A stretch of 64,000 nt of DNA from Antedon mediterranea. Taxonomy: Eukaryota; Echinodermata; Crinoidea; Comatulida; Antedonidae. A program made the position numbers and the translations under genes. Numbering within the stretch: position 1 is the first letter of the stretch; each line of letters starts with the position of its first letter. Of the stretch, positions 13,601-28,600 are shown piece after piece. Where the stretch lies: the NCBI RefSeq assembly GCF_964355755.1, contig NC_092670.1:2939001-3003000 (forward strand), written 5' to 3'. Under the pieces are notes generated by a model. The model saw nothing but the letters and a program-made list of their open reading frames with translations, did not search any database and had not been told where the DNA came from.

Positions 13601-16600
13601 TTTCACAGCCTTCGTTCTGCTTCACTGGGCGCTTATATAAATTGAAACTTTTACTGTTCAAGAGACAAACAAATATATTTTACATTTTTTACTATTCATT
13701 TTAAACCCGGAACCCCCCTTTAAAAACATTAAATATCATTTATTTGTACTGCCACTGTTTAACATTCCTAAAGAAGCTAGAATAAATTATTGTATTCTTC
13801 AAATTCGATAAAATCAGTAGAGGGCAGTGTTAAAAAATATTGTCTGCGATTTAAAAATATTATAAAATATATCATTTATTTGTACTGCCACTGTTTAACA
13901 TTCCCAAAGAAGCTAGAATAAATCATAGTATTGTTCAAATTTGATTGAATAGCGACTCTGTGTAGTACGGCGGAACAGCACTAGTCCCTGAATTACACAT
14001 GTGCACTAGAGATCAGATTGATACGCCCTAATCTTTCAGTATTTTAATTCACAAAGTGGGATCTACCTGTTTTTATATAGATATTTTCACTGAGGCTTAT
14101 GAGAGTCTGAAAGATAATATAGTTCATTGGGGTTATCAGCAGTCAAAAGAGGACTACTATCAAGTATTGATAGAGGGCGATGTTGCTGTATCAACAGCCA
14201 AGCACGAGTTTTACGGTGTTGCAATGTGAGTAGTTTTAATTATTGTTTAACAGTTCGATTAGGCCCTCTACAGACACACAGAAGCCATGGTCCAGATGCC
14301 TATCATAAACGACAGGAGCTGAAATGGACCAGTACATTGGGGTAACCCCCTAAACTCTACCGTAAGATGTTTTTTTTTTAATGTACACAAGGCCTATGGA
14401 CTCCAGTTTTAAGTTTTTTCCAAGATGTCTTGTTGTAGCACCAGAATAATATTCAAGGAGAGCCTGGAACCTGTACTAATATGGAATAGCCACTCTATAA
14501 TTTCTTTGCGTTCACCATTATAGCTTTACTCCGATTATAAATTTTGAAATAGTTACTGGAAGCCTGATGTATATTTATTACGTCAGAATGTATAAACAAA
14601 ATATTCAAAAATTCTATTAACTAAAAGTTGAAGTAAATCACGTCTCTGGTCCATTCTCAGTTGCCACACTTGTGTTGTTTACTCTGAAATAGCCGTTCCA
14701 TAATCTCTTTGCTTTCTCGTGTCCATTCTACAGTTATCACAGATTGATTAGTTTAGTCATACCCAGTATTGTTTTGGTTTTACAATTAATTGAGAATATA
14801 CCTCATGCAAGTATTTAATTAGGCCCTGTTTCTGCTGCCAACTAAATACCGTATATTATACGGTATTTTTTGAATACCGTACAGGGCTGCAAATTAAGGG
14901 GTATTTGGTCGCATTTGCGACCTAATTTTTCTGTTTGCGACTAAAGAAACAGAATAAGTCGCGCATAGCGCGACAAGATCGTCTGCTTGTGCAAGTTGTT
15001 TCAAATTGAAGTCGGGTGTGTTTTCCCTATTTCAAACACTGTGTAATTTAATCTCTCTACTACGGAAGGCTCAGGAGTTTCCACTAGTCACCGCCGCCGC
15101 CGCAAAGGAGTCGGGTTCATTCAGGCGTACAAAGCCCTTAAACATTTTACACTCGTTGTGATTGGAAGTTCGTCCATTTAATGCATGCTGCCTTACTCAA
15201 TCACACAAAAGGACACCAAACACACAGCACAGTGTGACGCGCGGACGACACAAACCTCGTGGAAAAATCACCTCCGTTTTAAGAAGGAATATAAAAACAA
15301 TTGTACCTAGCCAGGGCGGGCGCAGTAGATACAAAGGATTGTCGCCGCGCAGTCATCAGCATTTTTTAGGCAGTATAAATGGTTATATCATGATTAATAA
15401 ATAATGTAATTAATGATATATATAATAATATCTATTCATTATATAGATTAAACAGCAGTATTGTTTATCAGTAGATTTAATACTTTATTCCAGATTCTGA
15501 TTATCGAAAATTATATATCAGAGAAAATACCGCAACTTTTCCTACGAAGCAGCTTCGTAGATAAAACAGGCTACGTTGTTGGCTTTGTAGGTTACATTGT
15601 TTGGCTTCGTTAGTAACCTCAATAAACAACCTCACGATGTTCTTAGTAAGTAACAAGGTGTGAAAATTATTATTTAATGTGTTTTTTTTTACTGGCGGAG
15701 GAGGACCAATTTGTAAATTACTAAGAAATATATAATATAATATTTTTTATTCGTAAATGTTTCATTCGTGTGTGTTTTTTTACTCTCAACGGCGAATATA
15801 AATTTCCCACAATGTAAACGTAGAGACACGATCCAACACAATGAACTATGCCAACTAATAAAAATAATATAGCGAACGTCCAGTCGATCTAGAAACAAGC
15901 AAACAAAAAGATCGTAAACAATTCATTCTAAATATAGTATCAGAACGTTCAATCGGTCGCTCAAAAAGACTGCCAACAGAAGACCGTAATTAATACACAC
16001 CTAGTTTTTTGGTCACCTGTAATGAAACGCGATACTCTGTTTTACCACCGCAAACCTCTCGCACGAGGGGGATGGCTACAAAACAGTGTACCTGAATTTT
16101 GCGTCACATGAAACGTAATACATCTCTAAACTGTTCCCACGGTTCGCACGTTTTTCCCCTCCAAATTCTGGTCGGGTCTTTTGTCGTAATAATAATTTAC
16201 AAAGGCCTATGTTAAATCTTAACATGGAATATATATTTATTTTGCATATATTTTGTTGGTGTCCTAGCCAAGGTGTTGTTTTTATAATTCGCTAAACCAA
16301 GGTAGGATTGAATCATGTAGGCCGCCGAAACTCTCTCTGCGTGAGCTGAGGGCCTCGGGCCCGATTTCGTCTCGTCGGTGGATGTCCTGCCAAATTAAGA
16401 CAACCGATGTGTAGGGCGGCTACAAAAATTAACGTCTAGGAGTTTAATTAGCCAACAATACATGTTTGTTTCCATTGTTTATGCTCCTAACTAAAGGCGA
16501 TGCCATTGGTGTTTACAAATTACTAACCCTACAAACCACCCTACGATCGACGCGTAGATATTATCATAAAATCGTAGGCATGCCAACGAACAATACTTTG

Positions 16601-19600
16601 GAAATTACAGGATATGTTTAGCGAACAATGACCTACGATCTATTTACGCGTAGGCTATGAAAGGTTACGCGTATATACAAAGCAGTAATTTCTTTCTGTA
16701 CCGTAAAAATAATAGATATTGCGTGAATATAACTGGCGCATCAGGACCAGTGCCTAAATGTGCATAACCCAAATTAATTGAATTCTTCAGTGCTGAATTT
16801 TTATGTGCTCAGAAATCGATTGAAACAACCTATAATTACTCAAAAATCCCCCCCCTAAAGCGGGCCATTGGCAGCCCCCTGACCCCCAGCCTAAGGTTGT
16901 ACTGTATTTCATTTTTATACACCACCCCCCCCCCCCCCACTAAACTAAAAACGGATCTGCGCGGATGGGGTTTGAGGGAAGGGGGTTAGTTGTCGATGAA
17001 AAGGTGCTACTAAAAAAATTGGTGGTGCTACCAAAAATTATTATGAGCCATCATACAAATTTGATAGTGCTACCAAGTAAAAAAGTTAATTTGCAGCCCT
17101 GCCGTATATATACGGTATATTTTTGGCAGCAGAAACTGCGCTCATAAAAAATATACCGTATTTTGTATACCGTATTTTCCCCACAAAATTTGTGGATAAA
17201 ATATGGTATTTACAAATTTATACCGTATTTTTTGTACCCGTTTCTGCTGCCAATAAAAAATACCGTATTTTTTTTTTACATGACAAAAGGTCAACATTCG
17301 TATTTTTATTTTCTGTCGCTGTCAGCTGTTTTACACACGTGTATATATATATTCGGCGAAAATGGGGAGCGAAGACGTCACAGTTTTACTAAATAAATTT
17401 GTGTGGGGAAGCTAAAATGTCTGGCCAACTAAAAGGTAATAAAAGGGACAACCACATTTATAAAGACATTTCTAAAAAAATAAAGCAGGAGTATGGAATA
17501 GACTTGTCTCCAAAGCAAGTAAACTCAAAGCTGAAGAGCCTGCGAAAGCAGTACAACATTGCAAAATACAATAACTCGGGGAGGGAATGAATTAATTGTC
17601 CCCATTACGATGTTTTCTGTGCTCTCACAACATCTCTTTCACTAGGGCTAGGCTGTTGAAAGTGAGACGTAAAACTTCCTTTATTGCAACTTTTAATTAT
17701 CGATCAAATAAATGAATGGCAATTTGGGTAAAAAAGATGAAATTTAACACGACCACCCAAGAAGTATTGTTAGCAGAAACGGGGTACTAAAAAATACGGT
17801 ATAAAAAATACCGTATTTTATACCGTATTTTTATACCGTATTTTGAGCAGTTGCAGCAGAAACAGGCCCTTAGAATTATTTCAGTTTGTTTTATTTTTGC
17901 TCAGTTACTTTTGTCATTGGGCCCGTTTCTGCTGCCAACCCAAAATATACCGTATAAATATACCGTATAAATATACCGTATAAATATACCGTATAGATAC
18001 CGTATATGAAATTCGTGCACCGTTTCCGCTGCACATACTTCGTGGGTGGGTTGTAAAAAAGTTGGCTTTCATTACCCAAAATGCATTTCGTGAGACGGAA
18101 GTATGGATTGACCTCGTGTAGTGAGGTTTTTAACTACCGGTACATGCTGACAAAAACAAAACAATGATGGTTTCTCAAAACGTCGTAGCATTGCTTTCTA
18201 TTTTAAATCTAATGAGCAGAAGTAGCAACGAATTTACACCGCACATACAAGCACAATCTAGAAATGTCACTATAAATAAACTCTGTTATTCAAATTGAGT
18301 TTATATTATGCTATATTATCCTATATTGCCGTTTTAATTTCCATTTTCTATTATACAGTATTTTACCATGATTTTACATCACGTTGTGTAAAAACATTCG
18401 ATTTATTGTAATTAAAATCTTGGTATCGCTTCTGTTGCCATGCAGTCTCCCCCCAACCTTCGCTTCCCCCCACAATTGAATTGGAAAAATAGTGATTTGT
18501 TCGGTCCACAGTGACATTTTGATCTGTTGCTTGCTTTTACACGTGTGTTTCAACTTTCAATGCAGCAGAAAAACCAAAACAAACGCGTCGCGCTCTGTTA
18601 GTTTTTGACCTCGTGTCATGAGTCGGGTCACATTTACGGTATATTTTGGGTGCAGCAGAAACGGGGAACGAAATATACGGTATATTTTGGAATATACCGT
18701 ATAATATCTACAAACGATGGGGATATTTATGCAGTATATATACCGCAAATATATACGGTATATTTTTTATGAGACCCATTTCTACTGCCAAAAAATATAC
18801 CGTATATAAAATATACCGTATATATACGGTATATTTTTGGCAGCAGAAACGGGGCCATTGAAACGTAGTAACATTCAATAAATATACAACATGGCATATG
18901 TTGATATTTAAGGTGCTGCAAGGTCCTAAGTATGAACTCCTAAAGATTGGTGTTCTCTTTATTACTGCCCTCTTGTAACCGTACTTTCTTTTGTTGCTAT
19001 AGCAACTGAACTTTTATTAGAACATTTAGGGGTTAAAGATGTATTGTCCCCCTGAAAAAATAATTCTTAACAACATTTTTATTGAATATGCCATTTTAAT
19101 GTAACATAATAGTTATCGACTTTGACCAAAAATTGGATTGAAAAAAAATGTATTTATCTGAAAAAAACTGTAATTTAAAGCAAAGAATGGCCAAATTGAC
19201 CAGCCAGTGGGTTTTTGGTTGAATTTAACCATTTATTTAATCAATTTGTAGGTGAAAACATTTTTTTTTTCTATATGGAACTGATTAACTTTTTTAAAAC
19301 CACAAAATAACATATTCAAAGTCTGATTTAATTAACCTTTTTTTTTCATGTTTTTGGGGGACAATACATCTTTAATAGGTCAAACCCCTTTATGTTTTTT
19401 TTTGTTTTAGCTGAAAGTGATTTTTTACACTAATACATTCAAAGCTTTAGATTTAGATCTTAAATTTTGTTTGATACTTTCACTTTACTTTGGAAAATAC
19501 ATCAACATTCATCTTGTTTTTGCTTATGTCACTAATTTCTTAGATCAAAACCAATATAATAAGATATATGTAGCTACATGTACATTTTTATTTCATTTTT

Positions 19601-22600
19601 AATCAATTCAAAACAAGATTCAATTTAAAAACTTCAGCAAACACCATTACAAATACTCCTAAAACTACTAGAATACATTTAATTAGAATATCATTAATTA
19701 AAATATAGGAAATACTGATTTATGATTAGATATCAATTTGATTTTATTAATTAAAAAGCAATAATAATAATTCAATTCAAATTCAATTACTTTCACTTTA
19801 CCTTGGAAAATAGATAAACATTCATCTTGTGTTGCTTATGTCACTAATTTCTATAAAAACCAATATAATAAGATATATAATATGTAGGCCTACATTCATT
19901 GTAAGTTTTTATTTCATTTTTAATCATTTCAAAACGAGATTCAATTTAAGAACTTCAGCAAATATTAGATTAAAACACTACTAATTATTAATGAAAATAT
20001 AGGAAATACTGATTTATGATTAGATATCAATTTGTTATTATTATATTAAAACAATAATAATGTTACTATTATGTATGTATTAGCATAGTTTTAAATAATA
20101 AAATAAGATTTTTTTACAGAATGAATTGATTAAATTATTTGGTATTACTATAATATTTAAAAATGATTAATAATAAAACATCCATTGTTACTAACTAATA
20201 AAAAATTCCCAAAAAAATAAATTACAGTTGATATGACAATATATTTTATTATTGATGTTATAAAATGTGGATTATTATAATAAATAATCATTTAATGATA
20301 AGGCAAAATTTTACTTAATAATTAGTAGTTTATTTTTTAATTAATTTATATCCAATATTACTTTGCAAAATTCCAAAATAAAAGATTGAATGAATGAATT
20401 ATAAAGAATATAACCATTTAACACCAGATAACCTTTTAATTAAATTAGTAAAACTAAAATAAATACCAATATTATGATTTACTAAACATTATAACACATC
20501 CAAGTACAGTAGTATCTTTTAATAATAATGAAATTTGATATTAATATGTAGTATTATATAGTGGCATATATTTTTAACAATTCTGACAATACTATAATTA
20601 TTATTTAATAAATTATCGTAATCATAAACTTATGTACTGTATGTGATTAAATTAAGATACTGTATATTCAAATTAATTTTATTTCGTCATTATGTTATTA
20701 AACCAAGGTTTTATTATTCATTTAAAATAATTAATATAACACAAAAAGTATGATAACCAAACATGATTTTTGATCTCACTGCATCTTTAATAAAATCAAT
20801 ATTTTTCCATTTTTTATATTTATGAGCCAAATTAAAGTCAAATTACTAAAGTTATAATTAATTTTCTTATGGTGCTCTTTTAACCATCATCACTGTCTTC
20901 TTGAGACTGTTGTAATTATTATGGAAATGATACCAGTTGATGCCTGACCAATCATATGTACCTGGTGTAAAGTAAAGCCCATTCAGGTTTGAAAGAGCAC
21001 AGCTATTGTACCACCAACCACCTTTGCGTATCTCAGCACAGTTACCACTCCACACATCATTGTCTGTATCATACGTTGTAAATTGTTGACCATTGTGGTA
21101 TGCCAAAGAATCACCTAAACAACAACATGACAGCTATCGTACCACCAAGCACCTTTGAATAGCTCAGCACAGTTAACACTGTGCTTATCATTGTCTCTAT
21201 CATACGTTGAAAATTGGTCACCATTGCGAGATTACCATTTCCAGTCATCTAGGGTTGTCATTTAACAAAATTCGCTTTGCTACAGGCCCCACTACATGAA
21301 AAATGAAAGTTTTTCTTAAATTTACTTTCACCTTTACCTTGGAAAATACATAAACATTCATCTCGTGTTTGCTTATGTCACTAATTTCTTTGATCAAAAC
21401 CAATATAATAAGATATATAACATGTAGGCCTACATTCATTGTAAGTTTTTATTTCATTTTTAATCATTTCAAAACAAGATTCAACACATCACTTTAAAAC
21501 TGCAGCAAATATCTACTGAAAATACTCATACAATTATACTAATTATCATTAATGAAAATACAAGAAATACTAATTTTATATTATTGATAATTAAAAACAT
21601 GGAATAATAATAATGTTACTTTTGAATAAATTTAAAAAATAATAAAATTAATAATTTTATGCAATCAATTATTGTAATCAAAAGTTGATATGACTATATT
21701 ATTTGATATAATATTTAATAAGAATTAATAGCACATGTTCATTGTTACTATTATTATATAACTTAAAATGCTAATAATAAAATTAATAATGATATCATAA
21801 TTTTTAAAAATCAAAGTTATTTGATATGAAAATATATTTGCTTTTTAATTTGTTAACACTTGGATTAAAAATTTAACTAGCTTTTGTTATAATACAATAA
21901 TTATTTAATGATAAAACTAAAATAAATAATAGCTAAAAGAAACAAAAGATGAACTAAATATTATTCTTAAATGTAATAATTCATAAGTAATATTTAATGA
22001 TTACAGATTCTGATTTGTTATGGTGCTCTCTTAACCATCATCACTGTCATTTTTAGACTGATATAATTTCGTGACCAGGAAATTCCTTCGATATCATATG
22101 TACCTGGTGTAAGGTAAAGCCCATTCAGGTTTGAATACTGACAGCTATAGTACCACCAACCACCTTTGTGTTGCTCAGCACAGTTAACACTGTACTTATC
22201 ATTGTCTCTGTCTTTGGTTGTAAATTGAATCACCTAAACAAACAAAACATATCATCTTTAGTTTACTGCATACATGCAGTTTTTTTAATACAATTGTTTT
22301 ATTTAAACATGTAAAAAATTAATATATGCTATGTAAAATGATGCATACCTAATGAGTGTTTTAATTAATTTATGTTTTTTTTCACATCCTGTTTTAGGGG
22401 ATTTTTTATTTGTTTAAAATCAAAAAACTTTTTTTTTTTTTCAAAAATAGTGTTCTTGTCTTTTCTTATTCTATAAATTATACAATATGGTTGATTTATT
22501 TTACTATATTATAATTATAATTTGTTGCTCATTCAATGTTTGCTTATTATTTTACTTGTTTTCCTTTTAATGTATATGAACCATATTAATTCATATAATA

Positions 22601-25600
22601 ATATTTATTCGATCATCAATGTAAAAATAACCAGGAATGAGAATAGGCTAAAGCCCAAACAGATTCTGCACTCACTCCATACAACATAAACAGTTAAGAT
22701 AAAACCATATACAAGAAAAATACAAATAAACTATACTACAGTATATTACATACAACATGAAATTATGAAAATATGATAAAATTGACATTAATAAAACATT
22801 AATATAATTTTTATATTTTAACTGAAATATACTTTCAATACAAATGTACTGATTTAAAAAAAACAATGGAAGCGAAAACTAATTTCCAAAGTGTTTAGTA
22901 ACTACAACATTTAAAATAATAACATTTTTAAATATTAAATTGAAATGTTGTTAAATGTTGGAGCTAATCCATTGAACATTTTGATATCATTTTTAGAATT
23001 GTTAGTTTGATTAATTAATTTTAGTTGGTTGTGTATATAGTAGCTTTTCTTTAATATTGGTCCAATTTCTTTCAGATTTGATTTCATGTTGCCTTTTTAT
23101 CTTTATCAATTTCAAATTTCTGTTTTTCTTTTTCTATATTTTTCACATAATACATGATTTGTAAATAAAACAAGGCCATACATGGCTGCGGTCACGTGTT
23201 CAAATTTGAGTTAGTGTTTACCGACCAACCGAGTGAGCTGTAGAGTCGCGTTTGCACATGATTAAAAATTAATTAATTATTAAACACAACTGTTTTTATA
23301 GCTTATATTATACAGTACCAAAGGAAAACTTCATTATACCTGACCTACCGTAGTCAGTGCAGTGAACATTTCCGAACTTGATTTAATACTATTAGAACAT
23401 TTTTTCCTCATTTTCTATTTCATTTGTGGTAAGTGTTCCATTTTTATTCATTTCGTTGGCAAGCTAACATCTTTTGTATCTCAAATCTATCTAAAGTATG
23501 GTGTAGTACTTTAAAATTAAATTGGAACATTGGCCATGTATGAGTCATTATGTCCCAGTCAATATTCCAGTGACTATTTATAAATGCTGGTACATAACTA
23601 GATGCAACATGGGATTCTTGTGATGAAGACATATAAATGTGTGAACATTAAGGTATGCTAAATTTACTGTTCTGTAAGCTTGTTTAAACCGTTTAATCCC
23701 ATTCAATGTTCTTATCATCTATATATAAATTTACGTAAGGGCAAAATTCGGTAAATCACGCGTTATTTCTAGAATGTTTTCTCGATGGTATATAAAGTCG
23801 GTTCGTACTTTCGGTACTGATTTTAACCACCTGATGTAACCCTGTTTACTAATTAAATTGAGTTCGATAATTAGTTATTGACAATTAAAACGAATTTAGG
23901 TTCAACGATTTGCCCCAAATAGGGGTGTTTTTCGATCGTGGTATACACTGTCTAATGGATGTCCATCTTGAAAAATACCCACAGACAATATTACGAGAAT
24001 GCTTCGCATTTTCCTATCTCCTCCTACGATAATTGTTTTTAATGACTGAAAACCGGTTGAACAGTTCGAGTACAGCATCATAATGTTGAAGACAGGCCGA
24101 TTTTCTTTAAAAAATAGGCCTACTATTTTAATAGATTTAATATATGTTTATACAAGTGTATTGATTTGTGATGAATGGAACATTCCAATCTCTGATCCAC
24201 AAGTGTCTATTCCCTCAGGCGTCGTAAAGGCAAGTACTGTATACTCATAACAGAAACTTGATCCATTTTTTTTTTCAATATGTGCTGCAGAGGTTGGATT
24301 TTGGGCCCGTTCGGACGGGACTGAAACTACCGTGTACTTCCAACTGTGAGGTCGCGTGTGGCAATTAACTTCCGCCTCTGGCTATAAAAAATTAGAAAAC
24401 CATCTGGACGAAAAATCCACCAACTTTACTGGTTATTTCAATCCCATTCCAATTACACGCTGCCTCGGGGTATAATTAATCAAGCGTTAACGGGATCATG
24501 TCAAATCGCGACCTCAAATAAGCTTTCTGATTGTTTAACAATTATTGTTTAAAATGTTCTTTTTCGTTAATGCGAATGTATATCTATTGTTTTGTAAAAT
24601 TATATATAAATAATCAACTCGTTGGTTTTTTTTCCGGTGACCTGAACTTGCGAATCGGTGGCTTATAATGTACATGTAACGGCAGGGAGTTCTGTATTGT
24701 GGTAGCCTGGTGTCTGTGAATTACCACATCAACCGTTCGGCTCGCACGATAAGAGGGGTACAGTGCGTGTTAAATGGAATTTTTACAACAATAGTTCGGC
24801 TCGCACGATGAATACACGTGGTGATTTTTACAAGAGGGGTACAGTGCGTGTACATTAAATGGAATTTTCACAACAATAGTTCGGCTCGCACGATAAATAC
24901 ACGTGGTGATTTTTACAAGAGGGGTACAGTGCGTGTACATTAAATGGAATTTCCACAACAATAGTTCGGCTCGCACGATAAATACACGTGGTGATTTTTA
25001 CAAGAGGGGTACAGTGCGTGTACATTAAATGGAATTTCCACAACAATAGTTCGGCTCGCACGATAAATACACGTGGTCAACAAACAACATACGTTAGCAG
25101 GATTTTCGATCATTATTTATTTAAAAAGTAAATTGTATTCGATGTATTATAAATATATAGGTCTGGTTGTCGATTGAAAAATAATAATTGAACGATTCGC
25201 GCGCGAAACGACATGCAATATCCAGTTGAATTTGTCAACACGCCATGTCAATTGATATGGGTCGACGCACAGAGGGCGCTTTTTGACCTAAGAATTCCGA
25301 TCTTAATTGGTTTCGTGTCAGCTTACCGGTACTTTGTTTATTCGTACGAACGTCGTATGGGTTTTACCCCAAGGGTAAAAACCAAATAAACGTGTATTTC
25401 AATCGCCGTACGAACACGGTCATAGATTGTTTTTAAATGGAATGAGCTAGAGTTTTCAGTCGCTGTATTTTATGTACAAATCTTTATTATTGCAGTTAAA
25501 CCACCCACATCATCACCCTTTCCTCACTGGCATGAGCGTTGTAAAGCCAGTAGAGGATAGGCCTACGGTGCATCACATGCCCTAAACGCAGAACAACTTT

Positions 25601-28600
25601 GGTGGGTAGGGTAGGAACCGACTTAAAGTATGAATTTGGCTCTAAGAAACAATTGAAAACCATTAGGCCTACTAATTAAGTTGAGTTAGATAATTTACTA
25701 TTTATTGACGATTAAATCAAATTTATGATTTGCCCCGAATAGAAGTGGTTTTCGAACGAGTGTACCATCTAGTTTAAACTCAATTATAGGTAGTCATAAT
25801 TGGTTTGAAAATTCAGTTTTTAATACTCTTAAAGTGATAAATGCAACAACAAAAGTGCACAGTGTGTATTTTTAATGCAAGGTACAAAGGTGAGGCCTAT
25901 AAAGAAAAATAATACTTTTAATTCTTTGTTTACTTGAAATGTGTTTTTTAGTGTAAAAATTGATTGAATGTACTAACCTGCCGTTCCTGTGTATCCACTG
26001 ATTTTCAAAGCATAGTTAGAGTCCTCAGTATCAATACGAAAGTGAGAATATCTTGCAAACTTCATGTCATCCAAGTGGTCAGTCATCTCTATAGAAGCTC
26101 AAAACTGCCATCAGCTGTTAAACGGTTGATTTGTTCATTACCAAGCCAGAACTCTGTGTTCACATTTCCAAAACCCTCTTTGTATTCTGCCCAATTACGG
26201 TAGAAATCAACTGATCCATCTTGTCTTCTCTGTATCACCTGATAATGAAAGGATAGTAATCTACATTCTTACTAAAACAGTGATGTCAAGCCCATCAACT
26301 TGAGTAAATAGAAGTAAATGAATTAAGAATCTGACCAGTAATATTACGATTAAGGTACGTCAATATTTTACAATTTAATTTTGATGTTCCTCATTTTCTA
26401 CAATTTGATTACACTCATTTTACAATAATTATGCAAGTTTTTGAACATTTAGTGTGATTGTTCTTGCATTATGTTTAGAACATAGTTTTGTTGTGACCTC
26501 CAGACAACACTTCAACAAATCGCTCTGCGTGTGCGCAGGTATAGTTATGTGTGGGTCGAGAACCCTATTTCTGAAAAGTAACGTTAGTAAAAAATGTGGA
26601 AGAATCATTAATTTCTGTTGAACAAAATGATAAATCTAAAGTTATGTTTTTAATAAAGCCAAATACTGTATTATTAGGAATTGTTCATTGCAATAAGCTA
26701 TTTATCCATATGCAAGTTTTAAACATTCCTAAACAACTGTTCGCTTAACTATGTTGTGTAAATGAGTAGAATGTTGATGTCATTCGTTAAAGTGCGACGT
26801 CATATGTGAATGGAATCCCCTTTCCGTTTATTAATTATGAGAGATGCTTGTACAATGGCTTGAATATCGTAAATTTGTCCTTGTACTTCTGGAACGGATT
26901 CTATCTGAAATCATACCATTGTTCTCTATTAATTGTTTTGCTGGTGTCTCTATGGCTGGCAGTTCTTACAGTAACGTATTGTGATGTGTGTTTTAGTAAT
27001 GAATTAGTAAGCTGTGGCAATGATGTTAGATTTACCTCTGATATCTTTACATAAATTGTTGCCTATACTTACTGTCCATCCTGCATCATGCCTCATGTCA
27101 CAGTACACAGTAAACTCTGGTCTTCCATCACATGTATGGTGTATCACATATTCACCACTCACAGCAGAAGGATTATTTTGTAAAATCGTACTACAATCCC
27201 TCATAAAACACTCTAAAATTACAAAGTTTGAAGATCACATATTAGATATAACATTGAAATAAGCCTATACATTGAGTGAAACGTCCATTTGGTTATAAGA
27301 TTAATTTTATAGTAGGTAAATACAAGTGAAAATACTTTAAGAATATTAAAGAGAACATTTCCTATAGGCAAATTCAACAGCAACAGTCACGACCAGCAGC
27401 CAATCACTAATAATAAATGTGAACCTCCATATAAGAAATAAATTTATTTAATAATAAATTGTATACTTACTCATTTTGGAATCAGTGGCCCGGACATGAA
27501 GAAAAATGAAATATAAAATAATTAACATACAGTAATGACAGTATATAGATATAGAATGCAGCTATTACAGTAATTTAATAATTACAAACTAGTTTTCTTG
27601 GTGAGAGAGAGAGAGAGGAACAGCATTTTACAGTAGTTGAAATAGTGAACTTCCCATGGAGAGTGACCACATGATAATGTAGGTGCATCACATTGGCCAA
27701 TTAGTGTAGATATGCTAGTTTGAAGTCACAACCAAAGACATTATTTTTGATCATACGTCCACTACACAGTCGCGCATCATGCATGCGTAGAAATGTATTC
27801 TGATCGAGAATTGTTGGTTGGTTGGGTTTGGAAATAAAATTAAAAAAAATAAAAAATAAATAAAAAGATATTAAACATCTCACCATGACAGTAAATCAAG
27901 AACTAAATAAAGTTTCTTCCTTCAAATAATTGTTTCTTTTGGAAAATATTTGAATACTACAGTATCCAGAGATCCAGATGAACCTTTTTACTAAAGTTTC
28001 TTCTTTGCTCAAATCTAATATTACTTATCACTCAATATACTTAAACCATGTGTAGTAGACAACACATAATATTCAAATTATGATTGACAATATTGCTTTT
28101 TCACAGGTTTCCCATTCAAAATTATTTGGGCGTAATTATAGATGAAACACTAACATGGGGGCATTCCAAAGTATTTTTGTAATATGGGCGTGACATTTTT
28201 GAGAATATAACTAGCCATATTTTAGAAATAAAAAAGAATACATAACATATATGGCCATGAATGTTAATTATGAAAGTCAAACCAATTTATAAGACTGTAC
28301 AAAAAAATTATTAAAATTGTATGCGTCACAGACAGGCAATGTACATGACTTTTAAGAAGGTTTAGGTATTGTAATATTTCTCCTCATTTAAAAGAAATCT
28401 TAAAATTTGTTTTGTATTATGATGTTGCCAGATAGTTGTTTTAGATAACTGAATGTTAATTAACTCCAAATTTATTAATAAATATGATTTATATGTTGTT
28501 ACAGACGGGATTTTTCCAACGTCGTGGACAGGACACTTTTGTCCAGGTTAAAAAAATTGTATTTTGATATTAACAAAAATAAAATTACATCAGTTTATTC

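Larger units (their letters stand above)
14822..17869. mobile_element. composite PIF/Harbinger-type MITE with GGCCCTGTTTCTGCTGCC ends
   Basis: Inverted ends GGCCCTGTTTCTGCTGCC (14822) and GCAGCAGAAACAGGCCC (to 17869) are flanked by TTA on both sides, a 3-bp duplication typical of PIF/Harbinger. The original element was short and made of TATACCGTAT-type palindromes. It was later split by a CAGGG-ended element (14882-17101) and by a related element carrying a Myb/SANT fragment (17238-17784). It lies in QTMAN intron 5. Confidence 0.6.

Noticed and set aside
24770-25061. Minus-strand open frames repeating [15 protein letters not shown]
   Set aside because: Produced by the 85-bp tandem repeat; no domain, signal or splice context.
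22018-26238. Use of terminal exon 22233-22018 to compensate the 1-bp deletion in exon 26238-25978
   Set aside because: The combined loss (1 + 23 bases) would restore phase, but the deletion creates a TAG at once inside the first exon, so the frame is never rescued.
27465-27500. Possible small lectin exon before 27471 (minus strand)
   Set aside because: A good GTAAGT donor exists, but no AG acceptor in a pyrimidine context was found close enough to define an exon that fits phase 0 to phase 1.
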